A stretch of DNA of 64,000 bases. It comes from JAOUEA01 sp963797635 (GTDB lineage: Bacteria > Actinomycetota > UBA4738 > HRBIN12). Numbering within the stretch: the stretch's first letter is position 1; each line of letters begins with the position of its first letter. Shown piece after piece: positions 36,834 through 45,079 of the stretch. A program made the translations under genes and the position numbers. Below the pieces are notes generated by a model that saw nothing but the letters and a program-made list of their open reading frames with translations, was not told the origin of the DNA and ran no database searches. Where the stretch lies: assembly GCA_963797635.1 (NCBI GenBank), contig CAWCPZ010000010.1:554378-618377 (forward strand). Direction: 5' to 3'.

Positions 36834-37316
36834 TCAGAACGTGTTGCCCGGCTTGAAGATCATCAGGTAGAGGATCACCAGGATCCCGATCGTTCCGATG
36901 GCGGTGATCACCCACGTGGTGGACGATCGCAGCAGGGCCGTGAGTTCTTCGTCGCTCGTCCGCGGCACGCCCGACGGCCGCACGGCGCACGCTTCGGTGA
37001 GCTTGCGGAAATAGGGAGCGGCGATCGCCGTCATCAAGCCGATCGTCACGACCAGGATCGCGATCGCGAGCCACAGCCACCAGTCGTTGAACCCGACGGG
37101 CCCGGTGATGGCCGAGCCGATCCCCGCCACCACGATGACGAGCAGGGAGACGTACATCGGACGGGTCGTGACCCCCGAGAAGGAGATGGCGTCCGCGATC
37201 TTCGCCCGATCCAGGTTGAGGTTCCGCACGCGGAAGAGCGTGAACATCGACGCCCCGTGGGCGGCCATGAACGCGACCACCCCGAGGATGTGCAGGAAGA
37301 ACCAGTACCGATACAT
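36834..37316 (-). CDS. four-helix membrane protein, paralogue B (DUF2269-like, tentative)
   Basis: 160 aa. Helices at WFFLHILGVVAFMAAHGASM, YVSLLVIVVAGIGSAITG, WWLWLAIAILVVTIGLMTAI and TTWVITAIGTIGILVILYLM. Paralogue of the 157-aa protein at 35246-35719, sharing both ends, the FLHxxG and AHG/SHG histidines, and the cytoplasmic loop 'SDDEL-A-LR / SDEELTALLR'. Its stop lies just 2 bp beyond the end of the USP-Rieske gene (convergent). No function is known. Confidence 0.75.
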   Translation of the reverse strand: MYRYWFFLHILGVVAFMAAHGASMFTLFRVRNLNLDRAKIADAISFSGVTTRPMYVSLLVIVVAGIGSAITGPVGFNDWWLWLAIAILVVTIGLMTAIAAPYFRKLTEACAVRPSGVPRTSDEELTALLRSSTTWVITAIGTIGILVILYLMIFKPGNTF

Positions 37317-37346
37317 CGCGCGGGAGCATATCGCTCCCTCGCGGAC

Positions 37347-38197
37347 TCAGCCTCGTTCGAGCGGGCGGGTGAGGCAGGTGGGGCCGCCGTCACCCTTCAC
37401 CGAGATCTCGGCGCCCGAGAACGTGCGGACCTCCACGCCCGCGGCCTCCATCCGGCGGCGGGTCTCGGGGTTGCCGTCCACGGCCAGCGCGACGCGCGGT
37501 CCCAGGGCCAGCACGTTGGCGCCCTGCGAGTCGAACTCCTCCTCGGGCACCTCCACGATCGCGATGCCGCGCATGCGCAGGATCTCCATCAGGCGCACGG
37601 GCATGTGCATCGGGAAGACCACGGCCAGGTCTCGGTCCAGCGGTGAGATGAACGACATCAGGTGGATGCACATGCCCGGCCCACGGAAATGCGGGAGGTC
37701 GAAGCCCACCACGTCGATGCCGGCCGGCTCCAGCATCGGCGCGCAGCTGGGCGATCCCGTCGTCGTTGGTGCGATAGCCGCGACCGATCAGCAGCGTGGT
37801 GGGATCCAGCCAGAACATGTCGCCGCCCTCGGCCGTGCCCGGGCGCCTGCATCCGGCCGATCACCGGGATCCCCAGGGCCTCGAGGTCGGCGCCCATCAC
37901 CTCGGGTTCACCTCGGCGGCCTTCCTTGCCGGGATGGAGCAGGATCACCCCCGCATCGGTCAAGAGCGTGGGGTCATAGGCGTAGAGCGAGTCGGGATCA
38001 CCGGCGACGGGCGACCCAAGGACCACCTCGGCACCGGCCTCCTGGAGGGTGGCCTGCAGCTTCGCGTGTTCGTCGGCGGCCGCCCCGGCATCGGGCTCTG
38101 CGTGCCAGGCGTAGTCGCGCCAGGCCGCCAGGGCGCCGGCGCTGGGAGGTCGCACGTAGACACGTCGAAGCGGTGAGGTTGCGTCCTGGATCGGCAT
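37347..38197 (-). CDS. dimethylarginine dimethylaminohydrolase-like amidinohydrolase (two frameshifts)
   Basis: About 283 aa after correction. Guanidino-group hydrolase fold (DDAH/arginine deiminase/amidinotransferase). N-terminal LRRVYVRPPSAGALAAWRDY; after the first break GGDMFWLDPTTLLIGRGYRT; after the second DVVGFDLPHFRGPGMCIHLM (catalytic His) and the terminal Cys in VKGDGGPTCLTRPLER. The breaks are an extra G at 37838-37840 and one extra base near 37740-37744. The likely reaction is hydrolysis of dimethylarginine to citrulline and dimethylamine, or a related guanidine. It lies 15 bp downstream of the next gene on the same strand. Confidence 0.82.
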
Positions 38198-38212
38198 GCG
38201 TGGATGGTACGA

Positions 38213-39760
38213 CTACGAGCCGTGGCCGTGCTCGTGGCTCTGGCCGTTGCCATTGCCATTGCCGTTGCCGTGGCCATTGCCCTGGCCGTGGCCGTTGCCG
38301 TTGCCGTGGCCGTTCGCGTTGCCGTGGCCGTTGCCGCCGGCGTTGCTGTGCTCCCCGCCTTGGCCGTGCCCGTTTCCGCTGAGCCCGGGAGGTCCGCCGT
38401 GCGGGTTGTGCTCGCCACTGTGGCCGGGCGTGCGATCGGCGTGCTTGTCCTTCGCGGTCCCGTGGGCGTGCTTCGGTCCGCCGTGATGCTTGTTGCCATG
38501 GTTCGCGTTGCCGTGGTTCGGGTCATGGGCGTCGTTCGGACCGCCGTTGGTGCCCGGGTTCGCGATCGTCGGGTCGACGCCGAGGTCGGGCGGTCCGTCG
38601 TTGACGCGGGAAGATCGCGTTCAGCGGGATCGCGGCGGCGGCGAACGGTTGGATCGGGTAGAACGTGCCACCGCCGCCAGGCTCTCCGCCGGTCCCGTTT
38701 CCGTGCTGGCCGGCGTCCACCTCCGGGACCGGTGTCCGTTCCGTTGTGGGTTCTCGCCGCCGGGCTGCGAGGGTTCGTTCGGGATCCCGATGGTGATGGT
38801 CTCGCCCCGCACGTCGGCCACGGGTACGCGGGCACCGCCCAGTGCCAGCGCGAACACCAGCGCGCCCGCCACGGCGGCGCCGGCCAACGCGACGTTGCCC
38901 AGCCGGCGATTGAGCACGCTCTGGGCGCCGACCCCTGCCACGCCGGCCGCCGTTCCTCCAGCGGCCGTGGACGCGGAGGCGCCGGCCGCGCCGGCGGTGA
39001 TGCCTTCGGTCCCTGCGCCGGCCGCGCCGGTCGCCGTCTCAGAGGCCGCCGCCACACCGCCCGTCGCCACGGAAGCCGCCACCGCTGCCGCTGCTGTTCC
39101 GGCTGCCAAGGCGCAGCTCCGGAGCGCTGGTCGTCATCGTCGTCGGCGGATCCCCCATCGGCATCCGGCACCTGGACGAGTCCGTCCTCATCGACCGACG
39201 CGGCGACCGGCAGGATCACCACCGGGGCGGGTTCGCGATCGTCGATGATGGGCTCGGCGGCGGCCGACGCGGCGGCGGGCTCGCCGGTGGGGTGCGATGC
39301 CGCGCGAGCGCGCGACGAGATCGACGACCCCGGCGGTGCGGAGCATGCGGCGCAACGAGCTCGGGTCGCCCTTGGCGCGGTCGACCGCGGCGGGTCCCTC
39401 CCCGGCGACGGCGACACCCGCGACACCGGTGAGCCGTTCCACGGTGGGGCCGAGGTCCTGCAGCACCTGGGAGGGTTCGACGCGCGACGCGCCGGCGATC
39501 GGCGAGACCGCCTCGGGCCAGACCAGGATCATCTTGGCGCCGGGCAGCATGTCGTGGACCATGGTCACGGTGGTGGCCCCGATGCCGTCATCGAGCACGA
39601 CGACGTCGGGCTTGTGGACCGCCAGGACCCTGGCCAGTTCCGCGGGGTTGCTGGCATCGGCCACGACGTCGTAGCCTTCGCCGGCCAGGACGAATCGCAG
39701 CATCCCCTGCCGCGACGAACGTCCCTCCCCGACCACGATCCGCACGCGTCGAGCGCTCAT
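38213..39760 (-). CDS. receiver-like/membrane protein with Asn-Gly-His tail (about four frameshifts)
   Basis: About 515 aa when pieced together across frames. Residues about 1-120 resemble a response-regulator receiver: VRIVVGEGRSSRQGMLRFVL, HKPDVVVLDDGIG (Asp at the usual phosphorylation position) and AKMILVWPEA; the acidic N-terminal pair is missing, so it may not be phosphorylated. An acidic/Ala-rich stretch, a membrane helix (NVALAGAAVAGALVFALALG) and an outside region (FYPIQPFAAAAIPLN) follow. The last 130 residues are rich in Asn, Gly, His and Asp and end in NGHGNGNG-type repeats. Breaks lie near 39295, 39110, 38720 and 38610. I do not recognise the whole protein. The minus strand was chosen because it alone gives recognisable domains. 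Confidence 0.5.
38219..38350. repeat. low-complexity tandem repeat encoding Asn-Gly-His residues
   Basis: Degenerate 6-base units (GCCGTT, GCCATT, GCCGTG on the plus strand) encode alternating Asn-Gly and His-Gly on the minus strand. Unit order varies, so the array is a diverged short tandem repeat. Such arrays change length easily and are prone to assembly collapse. Confidence 0.75.
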
Positions 39761-39923
39761 GCGTTCGCTGTCCCCCGTTCGACCCTCATCGTCGGCGAGC
39801 GTACCGCACATGCCTCACGGGCATGCCAAGCCAACCGGCCGAAAAGCGACTGGCCCAAGTGGACTAGTGCGTTCGATATCCGTTGCATCGTGGGACGATT
39901 CCCTCCCACGAGGAGGATGACAC

Positions 39924-40331
39924 ATGGGCGAGCAGGCGTTGTTCTGGACCGGTGAGGGCCTGCAGTTCGAGGCGCGGACCGGCCACGGGTTGCCCTTCGC
40001 CGTGGGCGGCGAGCGTGACGGCGACGGCGCCAAGCCGGCCGACCTCCTGCCGGTATCCCTCGCGGCCTGCACCGCATACGACGTGGTCGTGATCCTGCGC
40101 AAGCAGCGCCAGGACCTGCGGGGCCTCCGGGTGCAGATCACGTCCCATCAGGAGCCCGATGCGCCCTGGACGTTCACCGCGATCCATCTGCATTTCGTGC
40201 TCACGGGTTCGATCGACGATCGCAAGGCGGGACGCGCGATCGAGCTCTCGGAGTCGAAGTACTGCTCGGTGGCGGCCACGATCCGCCCCACGGTGGCCCT
40301 CACGCACTCGCACGAGATCGTGGACCCGTGA
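39924..40331 (+). CDS. OsmC-family peroxiredoxin-like protein
   Basis: 135 aa. OsmC/Ohr fold with both redox cysteines: Cys49 in SLAACTAYDVVVILRK and Cys114 in SESKYCSVAATI, which reduce organic hydroperoxides. The short N-terminus and GLRVQITSHQE loop place it with the general OsmC/YhfA group, not Ohr. GAGGAGGA precedes the ATG at 39924. Divergent from the receiver-like gene. A 163-bp gap upstream has no clear operator. Confidence 0.9.
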   Translation: MGEQALFWTGEGLQFEARTGHGLPFAVGGERDGDGAKPADLLPVSLAACTAYDVVVILRKQRQDLRGLRVQITSHQEPDAPWTFTAIHLHFVLTGSIDDRKAGRAIELSESKYCSVAATIRPTVALTHSHEIVDP

Positions 40332-40337
40332 GGGCGC

Positions 40338-41225
40338 TCATCCGCTGAGGCCGGTCACCTCGAGCGTGCCCGTCGACGGCCCGAAACCCGGGCACACGAA
40401 TCGGATCGAGACCATGCCCGTGAACGATCGGACCCTCCAGATCGTGCCCTCGGCGGCGGCGTCGACGGTCCGCAGATCGAACGCGATCGGTGCCGGGACC
40501 TTCGTGCCGCCACCGCACCGGGCATCGGGGCCTGAGATCGACCCTCGCCATCGCCGCTCATCGGGCCGGAGGACGCCGTCCTGTGCCTCCCACGTCGTGG
40601 GACAGGCGGCGTCCTGGGGGGAGCACGTCGATGCGAACGTCCACTGGTCGGTGTCGCGTTTGCCGGGCACCGGCTGGTCGATGCCCAACATGGCGGCCAA
40701 CGAGCGGGCGGAACGAACCTTCAGGCGCACGTCGTAGACGCCGTCGAGTTGGGCGAGGCCGGCCGCGGGGAGCCCGATCTCGGCGATGGCCTCGGAGGAC
40801 GGGGGTGAACTCCCCTCCTCGCCGAACGCGATGACGCGGTAGGTGTAGGTCCGGCCGAGATCCACGCTGTCGTCGATCAGGACGAGGCTCGCGGGGTCGA
40901 TCGCGCCGGCGCCGGGGAGGGGTTCGCCGTCGCGTTGGACCCGGTAGCCGGTGACCTCACCGCCGTCGGAGGGGGCGGTCCAGGTCACCTCCACGCGGGG
41001 CCGGATCTCGCTGCAGGGGTCCCCACAGGTCGTGGCCGTCGCCCGTGGCGTTCCCGGGGCTCCGGGCGGGCCCGGTGAACGGGCGAGCAGCACCAGGCCG
41101 CCCGCCACCACGAGCGCCCCGATCACCGCGACGGCCACCACGATCGGCGTGCTCGGCCGCCGGGGTCGGTGAGGCCGAGCCTGCGGATCGGCGGCGGGGG
41201 AAGGTGGGGGGATGGACGCGGTCAT
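40338..41225 (-). CDS. membrane-anchored fibronectin type III protein, paralogue A
   Basis: 295 aa. A Pro-rich cytoplasmic start, one membrane helix (IVVAVAVIGALVVAGGLVLL), then an FN3 domain (VEVTWTAPSDGGEVTGYRVQ...YTYRVIAFGEEG) and a C-terminal domain starting LDGVYDVRLKVRSARS with paired cysteines (FASTCSPQDAACPTTW, CGGGT...FVCPGF). The C-terminal half matches that of the adjacent lipoprotein at 41233-42045 in layout. 7 bp separate the two genes, so they are one transcript. Role unknown; an envelope binding or adhesion function is possible. Confidence 0.7.
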   Translation of the reverse strand: MTASIPPPSPAADPQARPHRPRRPSTPIVVAVAVIGALVVAGGLVLLARSPGPPGAPGTPRATATTCGDPCSEIRPRVEVTWTAPSDGGEVTGYRVQRDGEPLPGAGAIDPASLVLIDDSVDLGRTYTYRVIAFGEEGSSPPSSEAIAEIGLPAAGLAQLDGVYDVRLKVRSARSLAAMLGIDQPVPGKRDTDQWTFASTCSPQDAACPTTWEAQDGVLRPDERRWRGSISGPDARCGGGTKVPAPIAFDLRTVDAAAEGTIWRVRSFTGMVSIRFVCPGFGPSTGTLEVTGLSG

Positions 41226-41232
41226 GGGGGGC

Positions 41233-42045
41233 TCAGGTCTGGACGGCCCCCCGGACGTTCCAATCGATCGACGCGCTCATACATCCGCTCGAGGACGAGC
41301 GCTCGTGGACGGTGCCCTCGATCCTGGTGGCGCGCCAGGCGCCGTGCACCGGGGCGGCCGCCGTGACCCGCAGGTTCACGTTGACGGACTCATCGATCAC
41401 GGTGCCGAAACAGTTGGTGATGAACAAGGGCGTGCTGACCGAGGCGGCGTAGGTGCCCCCGTCGCGAGGGAGCACGGCGTCGGTCTGCCGATCCCTGACG
41501 GTCCATCGCACCGAGCAGGGCCCCTGGCCGCACGTCGGGTCGAACCGGAAGATGACGGCGCCACCGGAGACGGGGTCGCGCGTTCCGGTGGCCTCGTCGA
41601 CGTGCATCGTCATGATGAAGGTCCCCTCGAGCCGAGCGTCGTCGAGCGATGGTGTCCCGGTCTTGATCGATCCTTTGGCCGGACGGGACGCCGTGCCGTC
41701 CGTCGCCATGGCGGTGACCCGGTAGGAGAACCTGGCTCCCGGCTCGACGTCGCGGTCGGTCCACCGGCCGCCCGCGACCTGGTCGTCCACCTCGATGCCG
41801 TTGCGAGCCACGACGTAGTGATCCACGTCGAACCCTTCGGGTGCGTCCCAGGTCAGCCGGAGCTCCCAGTTGGAACCGGCGGCGTTCCATGCCGGCTCCT
41901 CGATCGCGAGGCCGCCGACGCTGGGTCGTCCGGCGTTCGTCGGCGAAGGCGAGGTGGCGGCCGAGGGCTGGGGCTCATCGGCTTTCGTGCATGCGGTCGC
42001 CAGGAGAAGGACCAGGACGAGCCTGATCGCGCGGTGTTGCTGCAT
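41233..42045 (-). CDS. FN3-domain lipoprotein, paralogue B
   Basis: 270 aa. The lipoprotein signal peptide LVLVLLLATACTK has a lipobox Cys at about residue 19. A Ser/Pro linker, an FN3 domain (LRLTWDAPEGFDVDHYVVAR, FSYRVTAMATDG) and a C-terminal domain (LEGTFIMTMHV, FDPTCGQGPCSVRW, SSSSGCMSASIDW) follow. Same order of parts as its neighbour at 40338, but anchored by lipid instead of a membrane helix. The domain resembles small secreted actinobacterial beta-sandwich domains, though the family is not recognised. Confidence 0.72.
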   Translation of the reverse strand: MQQHRAIRLVLVLLLATACTKADEPQPSAATSPSPTNAGRPSVGGLAIEEPAWNAAGSNWELRLTWDAPEGFDVDHYVVARNGIEVDDQVAGGRWTDRDVEPGARFSYRVTAMATDGTASRPAKGSIKTGTPSLDDARLEGTFIMTMHVDEATGTRDPVSGGAVIFRFDPTCGQGPCSVRWTVRDRQTDAVLPRDGGTYAASVSTPLFITNCFGTVIDESVNVNLRVTAAAPVHGAWRATRIEGTVHERSSSSGCMSASIDWNVRGAVQT

Positions 42046-42119
42046 GGCGCGGAGCCTACCCGTCGCGGTGTTGCGCCGTCGAGGATGTGCGTTCCGATGG
42101 CGACTGGGAGGATGGCCCC

Positions 42120-43976
42120 ATGGACCCGAGCGCCCTGCGGAACCGGCTCGAGGACGGCCCGTTGGTCGCCGACGGCGGCATGGGCACGAGCCTCATCGAG
42201 CGCGGCGCCGGGGTGGGCGACGCCGTCGAGACCTTGAACGTCAGCGCCCCGCAGCTGGTCGGCGCGGTCCACCGCTCCTTCGTGGATGCGGGCGCCCGGC
42301 TGGTCCTGACGAACACCTTCGGGGCGAACCGGTTCCGCCTCGGCCCCCACGGCTGGGGCGAGCGGGTGCACGAGGTGAACGCCGCGGGGGTCGGCGTTGC
42401 TCGCGAGGCGGGGGCGGAGATCGTCGGCGGGTCGATGGGTCCGTTGGGGATCCGGCTTGCGCCGTACGGACGCGTCAAGGCCGAGGATGCGTTCGCGGCC
42501 TACGCCGAGCAAGCGGAGGCCCTCGCCGACGGCGGTGCCGACCTGTTGGTGATCGAGACCCAGGCGGACCTGCGTGAGTTGGAACAGGCGATGCTGGCCG
42601 CCCGGCACGCCGCGCCCGGACTCGCGGTGCTCGCCAGCGTCACCTTCACGCGTGACGATCGAACCCTGTTGGGCTCGACCCCCGAGCAGGCCGCCGCACG
42701 ATCGGTCGAGCTGGGCGCCGACGCGATCGGCGTGAACTGCGGGGAAGGTCCCGCCCAGGTGCTCCGTGTGGTCCGCGCGATGCGGCCCGTGGTGGGCGAC
42801 ACCCCCTTGGCCGCCCGCCCCAACGCGGGCGGCCCCGCCGAGGTGGGCGGCCGCCTCCTGTATCCGGCGACGCCGACCTACCTGGGTGAGCTGATGCACG
42901 CGCTCCTGGACGAGGGCGTCGCGATCGTGGGTGGGTGTTGCGGCACCGGCCCCGCCCACACCGCCGCCATCGTCGAGGCGACGAAGGACCGAGGTCCCCG
43001 TCCTCGGGTGGAGGTGGTGTCCGTGTCGGAGCCGCCCGATCCCCTCGCTGCGGCCCCGAGCTCGACCGAACTCACGGCGCTGGCGGCGGCGCTGGCGTCC
43101 GATCGGTTCGCCGTCGCGGTGGAGATGGAGCCCCCGCGGTCGTTCAGTGCCGCCACCCTGGTCGCGGCCGCCCAGACCATGAAGGAGGCGGGCGCCGACG
43201 TGGTCGACGTCGCTGATTCGCCCATGGCGAAGATGCGGATGAGCGCCTGGGCCGCATGCCGCCTGGTCCAGGAGCAGGCCGGCATCGACACCGTGCTGCA
43301 TTTCCCGACGCGAGGCCGGAACCTGCTGCGGCTCCAGGGCGATCTGTTGGGCGTGCACGCGCTGGGCATCCGCACCGTGTTCGTGTGCGTGGGCGATCCG
43401 GTGACGATCGGGGATTACCCGCAGACGCTCAACGACGTCGACGTGACGGCGACCGGCCTGTTGTCGCTGATCACCGACGAGTTCAACGAAGGGCGCGATC
43501 GCAAGGGATCGTCGATCGGCGAGCCCACCACGTTCTTCGCCGGCGCCGCGGTGGCCCCCAGCGCGCCCGATCTGGACCGCGAAGCCCGGCTGCTGCACAA
43601 GAAGGTCACCTCGGGGGCGGCGTTCTTCCTGTCGCAGCCACTGTATTCGGAGGCTCCCCTCCGACGCCTGCGAGCGGCCTACGAGCGGATCGCGGGCGAG
43701 CCCCTCCAGGTGCCCGTGCTGGCGGGGGTGCTGCCGCTCGTCACGGCCCGGCACGCCGAGTTCCTGCACAACGAAGTGCCGGGGATCGTGATCCCCGACG
43801 AGGCCCGGACCCGGCTCCGTGACGCGGGCGAGGACGCCTGGCGTGCAGGGCTCGCGATGGCGACCGAGTTGATCGCGGCGCTCAAGGCCGACGGCGTCGC
43901 CGGCGTCTACGTCATGCCACAGTTCGGGCGCTACGACCTCGCCGCCGAAGTGGTGGAAGCTGCTCGCCGCGCCTGA
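42120..43976 (+). CDS. bifunctional homocysteine S-methyltransferase / methylenetetrahydrofolate reductase
   Basis: 618 aa with two enzymes in one chain. The N-terminal half (about 1-300) is a homocysteine methyltransferase barrel: VADGGMGTSLIERG, VLTNTFGANRF, and zinc ligands Cys in GVNCGEGP and Cys-Cys in GGCCGTGPAHTAA. The C-terminal half (about 325-618) is MTHFR: VEMEPPRSFSAATLVAAAQT, FVCVGDPVTIGDYPQ, and KKVTSGAAFFLSQPLYSEA. The fusion links production of methyl-THF to methionine synthesis and occurs in several bacterial phyla. The start at 42120 is preferred to 42087. The frame is intact. Confidence 0.92.
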   Translation: MDPSALRNRLEDGPLVADGGMGTSLIERGAGVGDAVETLNVSAPQLVGAVHRSFVDAGARLVLTNTFGANRFRLGPHGWGERVHEVNAAGVGVAREAGAEIVGGSMGPLGIRLAPYGRVKAEDAFAAYAEQAEALADGGADLLVIETQADLRELEQAMLAARHAAPGLAVLASVTFTRDDRTLLGSTPEQAAARSVELGADAIGVNCGEGPAQVLRVVRAMRPVVGDTPLAARPNAGGPAEVGGRLLYPATPTYLGELMHALLDEGVAIVGGCCGTGPAHTAAIVEATKDRGPRPRVEVVSVSEPPDPLAAAPSSTELTALAAALASDRFAVAVEMEPPRSFSAATLVAAAQTMKEAGADVVDVADSPMAKMRMSAWAACRLVQEQAGIDTVLHFPTRGRNLLRLQGDLLGVHALGIRTVFVCVGDPVTIGDYPQTLNDVDVTATGLLSLITDEFNEGRDRKGSSIGEPTTFFAGAAVAPSAPDLDREARLLHKKVTSGAAFFLSQPLYSEAPLRRLRAAYERIAGEPLQVPVLAGVLPLVTARHAEFLHNEVPGIVIPDEARTRLRDAGEDAWRAGLAMATELIAALKADGVAGVYVMPQFGRYDLAAEVVEAARRA

Positions 43977-44046
43977 ACACCGCTGACCCACGGTTCTCGA
44001 ACGCCGGTCAAGGCTGGAGGGGTCGCCGTCGATACCTCAGCGACCC

Positions 44047-44961
44047 ATGGGAAGGATCCGGTCGTTCTCCGCTGCGCTGCTCGCACTGCTGTGCGTGCTC
44101 ATCTGCGTGCCATCTCCTGCGTCGGCGAACCGGATCGAGCGCACGCCGCAGATCCGCGAGATCGACGCCCGGATCGAAGAGGCCCGCGCCCGCATCGACA
44201 CCTGGAACCACCGGCTGAACCGCTGGCAGGTGCGCGTGGGGAAGGTGGCCGTCTCGGTGGAACGGCTCACCGCCCTCACCGAGACGCGGGGCGCCCAGGG
44301 AACGAGCGACGTGCTGCGCCGGAGTACCCCGCGGCGCCAGATCCTGTCCTACCGGCTCCATCGAGCCCACCGGGCCATGCGGGCGATCCTGACCGACCCA
44401 GAGGCCGCCAACGCCCAACAGCAGATCCAGGCCCTCTCCACCTACATCGTCGAGCTCGAAAGCGCCCGGGATGAACTCGCACGGGCCAAGCGCAAGGCGC
44501 GGGACACCGGCGGCATCGTCCCCGGCGAGCCCCTCACCTACGAGGCCTGGGCCCGCGGATTCCTGGCCAGGGTGAGCGCCCCCGCATGCCAGGAGAACCT
44601 GACCATCGTCGTGACCTGGGAGACCGCAGAGTCCACCGAGGCCGCCTTCAATCCCTTGGCGACCACCCACGCCATGGACGGTGCCACCGACTTCAACAGC
44701 GTCGGGGTCAAGAACTACCGATCCCTCGACCAGGGCCTCGACGCCGCCCGCGACACCCTCCAGGGCGGTGCCGACTCGTACGGCTACGCGGCCATCCTTC
44801 AGGATCTCCAGGCCTGCGCCTCGGCGGAGATGACCGCGATGGCGATCAACGCCTCGGCCTGGTGCCGCGGCTGCACCGGCGGCGCCTACATCACCGGCCT
44901 CCTGCCCATCGTGAAGGCGGACTACGCCGACCACGCCAGCCGCCTCATCTCGACGGGCTAG
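44047..44961 (+). CDS. secreted coiled-coil protein with lysozyme-like C-terminus
   Basis: 304 aa. Signal peptide (SFSAALLALLCVLICVPSPASA). Residues about 35-160 are helical and charged (REIDARIEEARARIDTWNHR), a coiled coil of the type in RipA/NlpC exporter-associated hydrolases. The C-terminal third, TWETAESTEAAFNPLATTHA then TDFNSVGVKNYRSLDQGLDA, resembles the goose-lysozyme/phage muralytic domain seen in many actinobacterial proteins, with the Glu of WETAES as possible catalyst. Four cysteines near the end (ACASAEMT, CRGCTGG) are unusual. Probably acts on peptidoglycan (inferred). Confidence 0.7.
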   Translation: MGRIRSFSAALLALLCVLICVPSPASANRIERTPQIREIDARIEEARARIDTWNHRLNRWQVRVGKVAVSVERLTALTETRGAQGTSDVLRRSTPRRQILSYRLHRAHRAMRAILTDPEAANAQQQIQALSTYIVELESARDELARAKRKARDTGGIVPGEPLTYEAWARGFLARVSAPACQENLTIVVTWETAESTEAAFNPLATTHAMDGATDFNSVGVKNYRSLDQGLDAARDTLQGGADSYGYAAILQDLQACASAEMTAMAINASAWCRGCTGGAYITGLLPIVKADYADHASRLISTG

Positions 44962-45079
44962 ACGGCGGGGGTGGCGGCCCGACCCTCGGTCCGTCGTGGC
45001 GAAGGCGGACCCTCAAGGTTGGACGCGTTGCCCTTCGCACCTCGTTGGTGACCTGCCACAATGACGATTCGTGGACTCG

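Noticed and set aside
38219..38350. Possible CRISPR-like or non-coding repeat array
   Set aside because: Units are 6 bases, degenerate and in frame with a protein; there are no spacers.
38204..39955. 583-aa open frame on the plus strand, Ala/Val-rich
   Set aside because: The hydrophobic start is just the complement of the Asn-Gly-His repeat and the rest is Arg-rich without domains. The minus strand gives receiver-like and membrane segments despite frame breaks.
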